The notes beneath the pieces are model-generated. The model worked only from the letters and a program-made list of their open reading frames with translations. It was not told the origin of the DNA and did not search any database. The translations under genes and the position numbers were made by a program. A stretch of DNA of 64,000 nucleotides from assembly GCF_026151205.1 (NCBI RefSeq), contig NC_087076.1, positions 21,694,828 to 21,758,827 on the forward strand, written 5' to 3'. This stretch comes from Bolinopsis microptera. Taxonomy: Eukaryota > Ctenophora > Tentaculata > Lobata > Bolinopsidae. Below are positions 60,291-64,000 of the stretch, in pieces. Positions within the stretch are counted from its first letter, which is position 1. Every line of letters starts with the position of its first letter.

Positions 60291-60741
60291 TCAGCACTCA
60301 GCAGCCACTGTCTTCAAATAGAGTGTTCCAGTTCTGCAATCTGCAGTCTCAAATGTTTTCGCCCAGCTTTTCTTTTCATCGTGGTTATAGAAGACAGACC
60401 TGAAGAAATACTAGTATAATGATAATATAGGTAACATGTCCAGAATGAGTAAAATTGTATTATCGGCAAATTTACTTATGTGAAAACTCCCAACAGGGTG
60501 GCGCTGGCCCAGAAGTAACTGCACACAAGCAACCCTTTAATGATCACGCACGTAATTTGTGTGAAAATATGTAACTCATTTAACGAAGTCAGTGAAAAGA
60601 ACCTACCTTTATTTACCAATGTCGATTTGTTGCTTGTGATGAAGTAGTCCTCGCAAATGTGAGATATGTATGTAGTTTGTTTTTAAAAGAAGGATTGTAG
60701 TCATAGTCGATGTATAGCGACGGTAGTTTACCAGCAGCTCC
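60291..60741 (-). CDS. last two exons of an unidentified gene
   Basis: Minus strand: exon 60741-60617 (acceptor ctatttgtacag, donor TG|gtaaat) and terminal exon 60399-60291 (acceptor tttcttcag, stop TGA) join in phase 2. Together they encode about 77 residues: AAGKLPSLYIDYDYNPSFKN and YLTFARTTSSQ, then WSVFYNHDEKKSWAKTFE, CRTGTLYLK and VAAEC. The aromatic-rich, evenly mixed composition and matching splice phase argue for real coding sequence. The 5' exons must lie beyond the LINE that fills the upstream intron and hence outside the window. Family not recognised; it could be an extracellular or enzyme C-terminus. Confidence 0.6.
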
Positions 60742-60946
60742 CTGTACAAATAGAAATGTGGTTTTTATATAATATTACTAGTTAAATTAATGAGTACAAT
60801 GCAGGAATAAAAAAATGTGTCTTAAATGTTTTATATTAAATGTGTTATAATTATATTAACCACCTTATATTCGTATAATATGTACTCACAAACAATGATA
60901 GTCCCAACTGTTTTTAATTGCTTATAATTTAAACCTTCTTATTAAA

Positions 60947-60957
60947 TTTTTTTTTTT

Positions 60958-61003
<46 letters not shown>

Positions 61004-61011
61004 TTTTTTTA
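60947..61011 (-). repeat. poly(A) tail of the adjacent LINE
   Basis: A run of about 60 T with two single-A interruptions on the plus strand, that is, poly(A) on the minus strand, in the position expected for the 3' end of the minus-strand LINE to its right. Confidence 0.8.
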
Positions 61012-64000
61012 ATTTAATAAAATGCAACCTACTAAAACCAATGGGGCCCTCCCCGGGGTCATTACTCTCGCATTTGCGAGAGTTGTCCCTAAGGTGTGAA
61101 AGTAGGTCAAGATTTGTTCACACCAAGCCCTAGCATCGCTATTTGCTGACCATCTGCCTTCACTGAAGGTATGTTTTTAGAGAGTGGAGGCCGACCGTCA
61201 GCTTGGGATGCAGGGCCAAGTGGTCAACAACGTCAAGGCCCCCTTCCACATGGGCCATGTTGGTTTTGGCAGATACTGTGGTAATAAGATATGAAGTGAA
61301 TGAGTGAAATGAAGTGATTGAAAAGGGTGTAAAAGAGGAAGAGCTTGTAAGGTAGTTTAGGAATGGAAGGAAGCAGGGCATGTACTACAAAAAAACAGTT
61401 AGTAGTACTGTAGGATAGTAACAATAACCATTGATAATAAATAACAAAGACAGCAATATAAATGGGGTGGACAATTTGCCCTAATCGGCCAAGATCGACA
61501 AAATAGAACTTTTGTGGCCTATTTTGTCACCAGTAAGTGAAAGTTTAAGAAGTTTGATATATCCCTGCCAGATCGGCATGTCCCCTGCCTGAAATCTTTT
61601 GCTAATGTACCATTTGGCAACAATATTAAAATAATTTATAATTTGTGAAGTGTGATTACAAACTATAAAATTAATTTTATTGGGGTCTTTGTAATTTCTA
61701 TCGATTTTCCTTTTTATAAAGTCTTCAAGTATTGTGATGAAGCTATTTGTGTGGATACAATGGAGATAGATATGAGGGATTGTTTCTAAGTATGTGTTAC
61801 ACAGGCTACACATGGGAGTATCTGTAACAATTTTCATTTTGTGTCTCATGTATCTACACGTCGTGATCCTCATTAAAAGCTTGTACTGAAATTGAATCAA
61901 CTTAAAATTTTTAGATACTAAGAAAAATAGGTTGCTAAGAACGACCGCCCAATCTATTGGTTGATTATTTAGGTCAATAACCCATTGACGTAATGGGGAC
62001 AGCTCGTTTGGGCAGATAGAGTCGTACATTTTATCCCGAATTTTACTTCCCTTCACCTGTCCAGTTACAGAATGTAAAAATTTAGGTTTTATATTTGAGT
62101 CAACAAACTCAATATTCCTTGAGTTAATAGTGGGGCAGTTATATCTCCGTATCCCCATGATAATGTTACAGTACTCAGTTTTGGAAATAGTATTTGGAGA
62201 CAACTCCCACTTGTTAATGAACATATCGTAGTTAAGGATTGTACTTTGGTCTATAGAAAGAAAATCTGAGATGTAAAATATTCCCTTATCAATCAGATGA
62301 TTGTTCCAAAGTTTGGCCCCGATGTCGGTTATTGCTTGGTTGTACCACACGCAGTGATCAATAGAACCCAAGGCTGCATTTACCGAACTTATCTTCCACT
62401 CAGTGTAACAATTAAGGACGTCTTGAGTAAAATGGCAGTTGGTTTTAGCGAGACCGTTTTCTACGGAGATGGTGATATGGTCAGGAAATTTCAGCTGCAT
62501 AATCATAATATCTTTCCAAGTGTGGTGAAAGGAATTATTTAGTAGCTTGGATATGAGGCTGGTTTTAAGACCTATAATAAAATCAGATAAATAAAAAAGT
62601 CCCAGGCCTCCATGTTCCTTATTTCGGGTAATAATCTCACGTTTTACTTTATCGCGTTTGCAACCCCAAAGAAAATGGAAAATAGCCGTGTCAAAGATTT
62701 TGATAAAGGAAGCATCCGGTCGAGGGAGAGGAGAAACAAGATATGTTATTTGGGAAAAGAGAAGGGTTTTAATGACTGTGCATTTACCCATCAGCGTCAG
62801 ATCCCTCTTGCTCCATCGGTTTATCCAAGACTGAACCTTAATCAATTTATCATTATAATTACTGTTGACAATATCCATCAGTGAGCCATCGTTCATATAA
62901 ACTATACCCAAAGCGGTGAAGTTATTTGTTATAAAATCATTGCCGTATAAACTTTGAAGGGATTCTAGTAGAGTTGTATTAAGACGAGCTCGACCTAAAG
63001 GAATACATCTAGTTTTGTCGATGTTAGCTTTACACCCCGAGCACTGAGCAAAAGTTCTGAGTTCTGTCATAACCGCCTCTACACTTTCAATTGAAGCTTT
63101 CAGAAACAGATCAGTGTCGTCTGCAAAGAGACTCTGTAAGATTTCCACACCTGATATGTTAAGACCCCTGATATTAGGATTAATCTGAATTTTATTCGAG
63201 AAAGTTTAATAATGTATTCGCTGAAGCCCAATTTTTCAAGAGTACTGAAGACAAAGTTATGTTCTACCGAATCAAAACACTTTTCAAAATCAATCTGTAA
63301 AAGGAGGCCCTCTTGTTCCGTGTCGTTGTTAAATGATTCCAGAACCATTGACATGAGAATAAGATTATCTGCTGTACTCCTGCCCGCTTGAAAGCCTGAC
63401 TGGGTTTTGCTGATTATGCTAGGGATAGCCTTCATAATCCTATTTTTAGCTATATGTGTGAAGATTTTATAGTCAATGTTTAGCAGAGTAATAGGTCTCC
63501 AATTCTTTATGTAATTAAGTTCCACTGGGCTTTTTGGCTTGGGAATAAGAGTAAGAATACCTATTCTCTGCGAGGGCGACAAGCATCCCCTGTTAATAGA
63601 TTCTAAATAGGAGTTATACATGATCTGCCTGATATCCATCCAAAAAGTTTTGTAAAATTCAGCAGAAAGCCCGTCCCAACCTGGAGATTTATTGTTGGTT
63701 AACTTATTTACAATAGCATCCATTTCTTGCAACGTGATAGGCCCCTCCAGAGTTTCCGTAATTTCTTGTGGGATTTGCTTTAAATCGCTACTGGTTACAT
63801 AATTATCTATCTCAGTGGGAGATGGGTTAGTTGAGTTATACAGGTTCTGATAAAAGTTAACCACGTGACTGGAGATGTTTTCCTGGTCCGTGAGGTCATT
63901 GCCTTCGATGTCTATCAGTTTACTAATACTTTTTTTCTTGCCGTTTGATTTTTCCAGTCCAAAAAAGTATTTAGTCGAGCGGGGGGGTACCAATGGCATA
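61012..64000 (-). mobile_element. L1/Tx1-like LINE with internal deletion
   Basis: Minus-strand non-LTR element that runs off the window. The first frame (from 63999) has NNKSPGWDGLSAEFYKTFW, WRPITLLNIDYKIF, GFQAGRSTADN and IDFEKCFDSVEHNF and ends soon after FSEYIIKLS (about 63200). The second frame (to 61481) has LQSLFADDTDLFL, FLWGCKRDKVKRE and a C-terminal C-x2-C...H-x4-C knuckle (CSLCNTYLETIPHIYLHC). The stretch normally lying between them, with the RQGCPLSP-type motif, is missing, so a deletion of very roughly 80 residues plus a frame change has killed it. It sits in an intron of the minus-strand gene at 60291-60741. Confidence 0.9.

Overview
This window comes from a metazoan nuclear genome. 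It has intron-rich genes with GT-AG splice sites, a U2 snRNA gene, a MOB4/phocein gene, an F-type lectin, a C2H2 zinc-finger gene, several families of non-LTR retrotransposons (LINEs), DNA-transposon remnants and many minisatellites. The AT-rich background and gene content suit a marine invertebrate. I cannot name the phylum from sequence alone. Exon models were built by hand from splice motifs, reading phase and protein-like frames, so internal phase consistency is the main support.

Layout. 1-7860 is a 57-bp minisatellite of about 138 units with higher-order repeats of 8 and 29 units. It abuts a frameshifted N-terminal fragment of a secreted alpha-carbonic anhydrase (minus strand). 8.2-11.6 kb is repeat-rich and mostly empty apart from one orphan terminal exon. 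12.2-17.5 kb holds three tandem two-exon paralogues. Each has a short basic, mitochondrial-targeting-like leader exon and a large exon of RRM-like repeats; the second and third copies are frameshifted. 17.8-24.6 kb is an eight-exon six-finger C2H2 gene whose introns carry three minisatellites and a LINE fragment. 25.35-36.58 kb is an eight-exon MOB4 gene. Its third intron holds an EEP/RT LINE split by a ~4.2 kb foldback-like element, which itself contains another LINE, and its fifth intron holds a U2 snRNA gene.

From 37.7 kb there is a small two-exon Cys-rich gene (minus), then about 5.4 kb with no confident gene. 43.6-57.45 kb is a 14-exon gene for a ~1310-residue, low-complexity, Ser/Arg/Lys/Glu-rich protein I do not recognise. 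A complete four-exon F-type lectin gene lies nested on the opposite strand in its sixth intron, and MITE-like and RNase H LINE remnants fill its twelfth intron. 57.5-60.3 kb holds short palindromic repeats and a hAT-like MITE with a perfect 8-bp target duplication. The last two exons of an unidentified minus-strand gene follow, and a same-strand L1/Tx1-like LINE with a poly(A) tail runs to the window end.

Most striking are the foldback-in-LINE-in-MOB4 nest, the tandem mitochondrial RRM-like family, the nested lectin gene, and the minisatellite with four simultaneously open reading frames.
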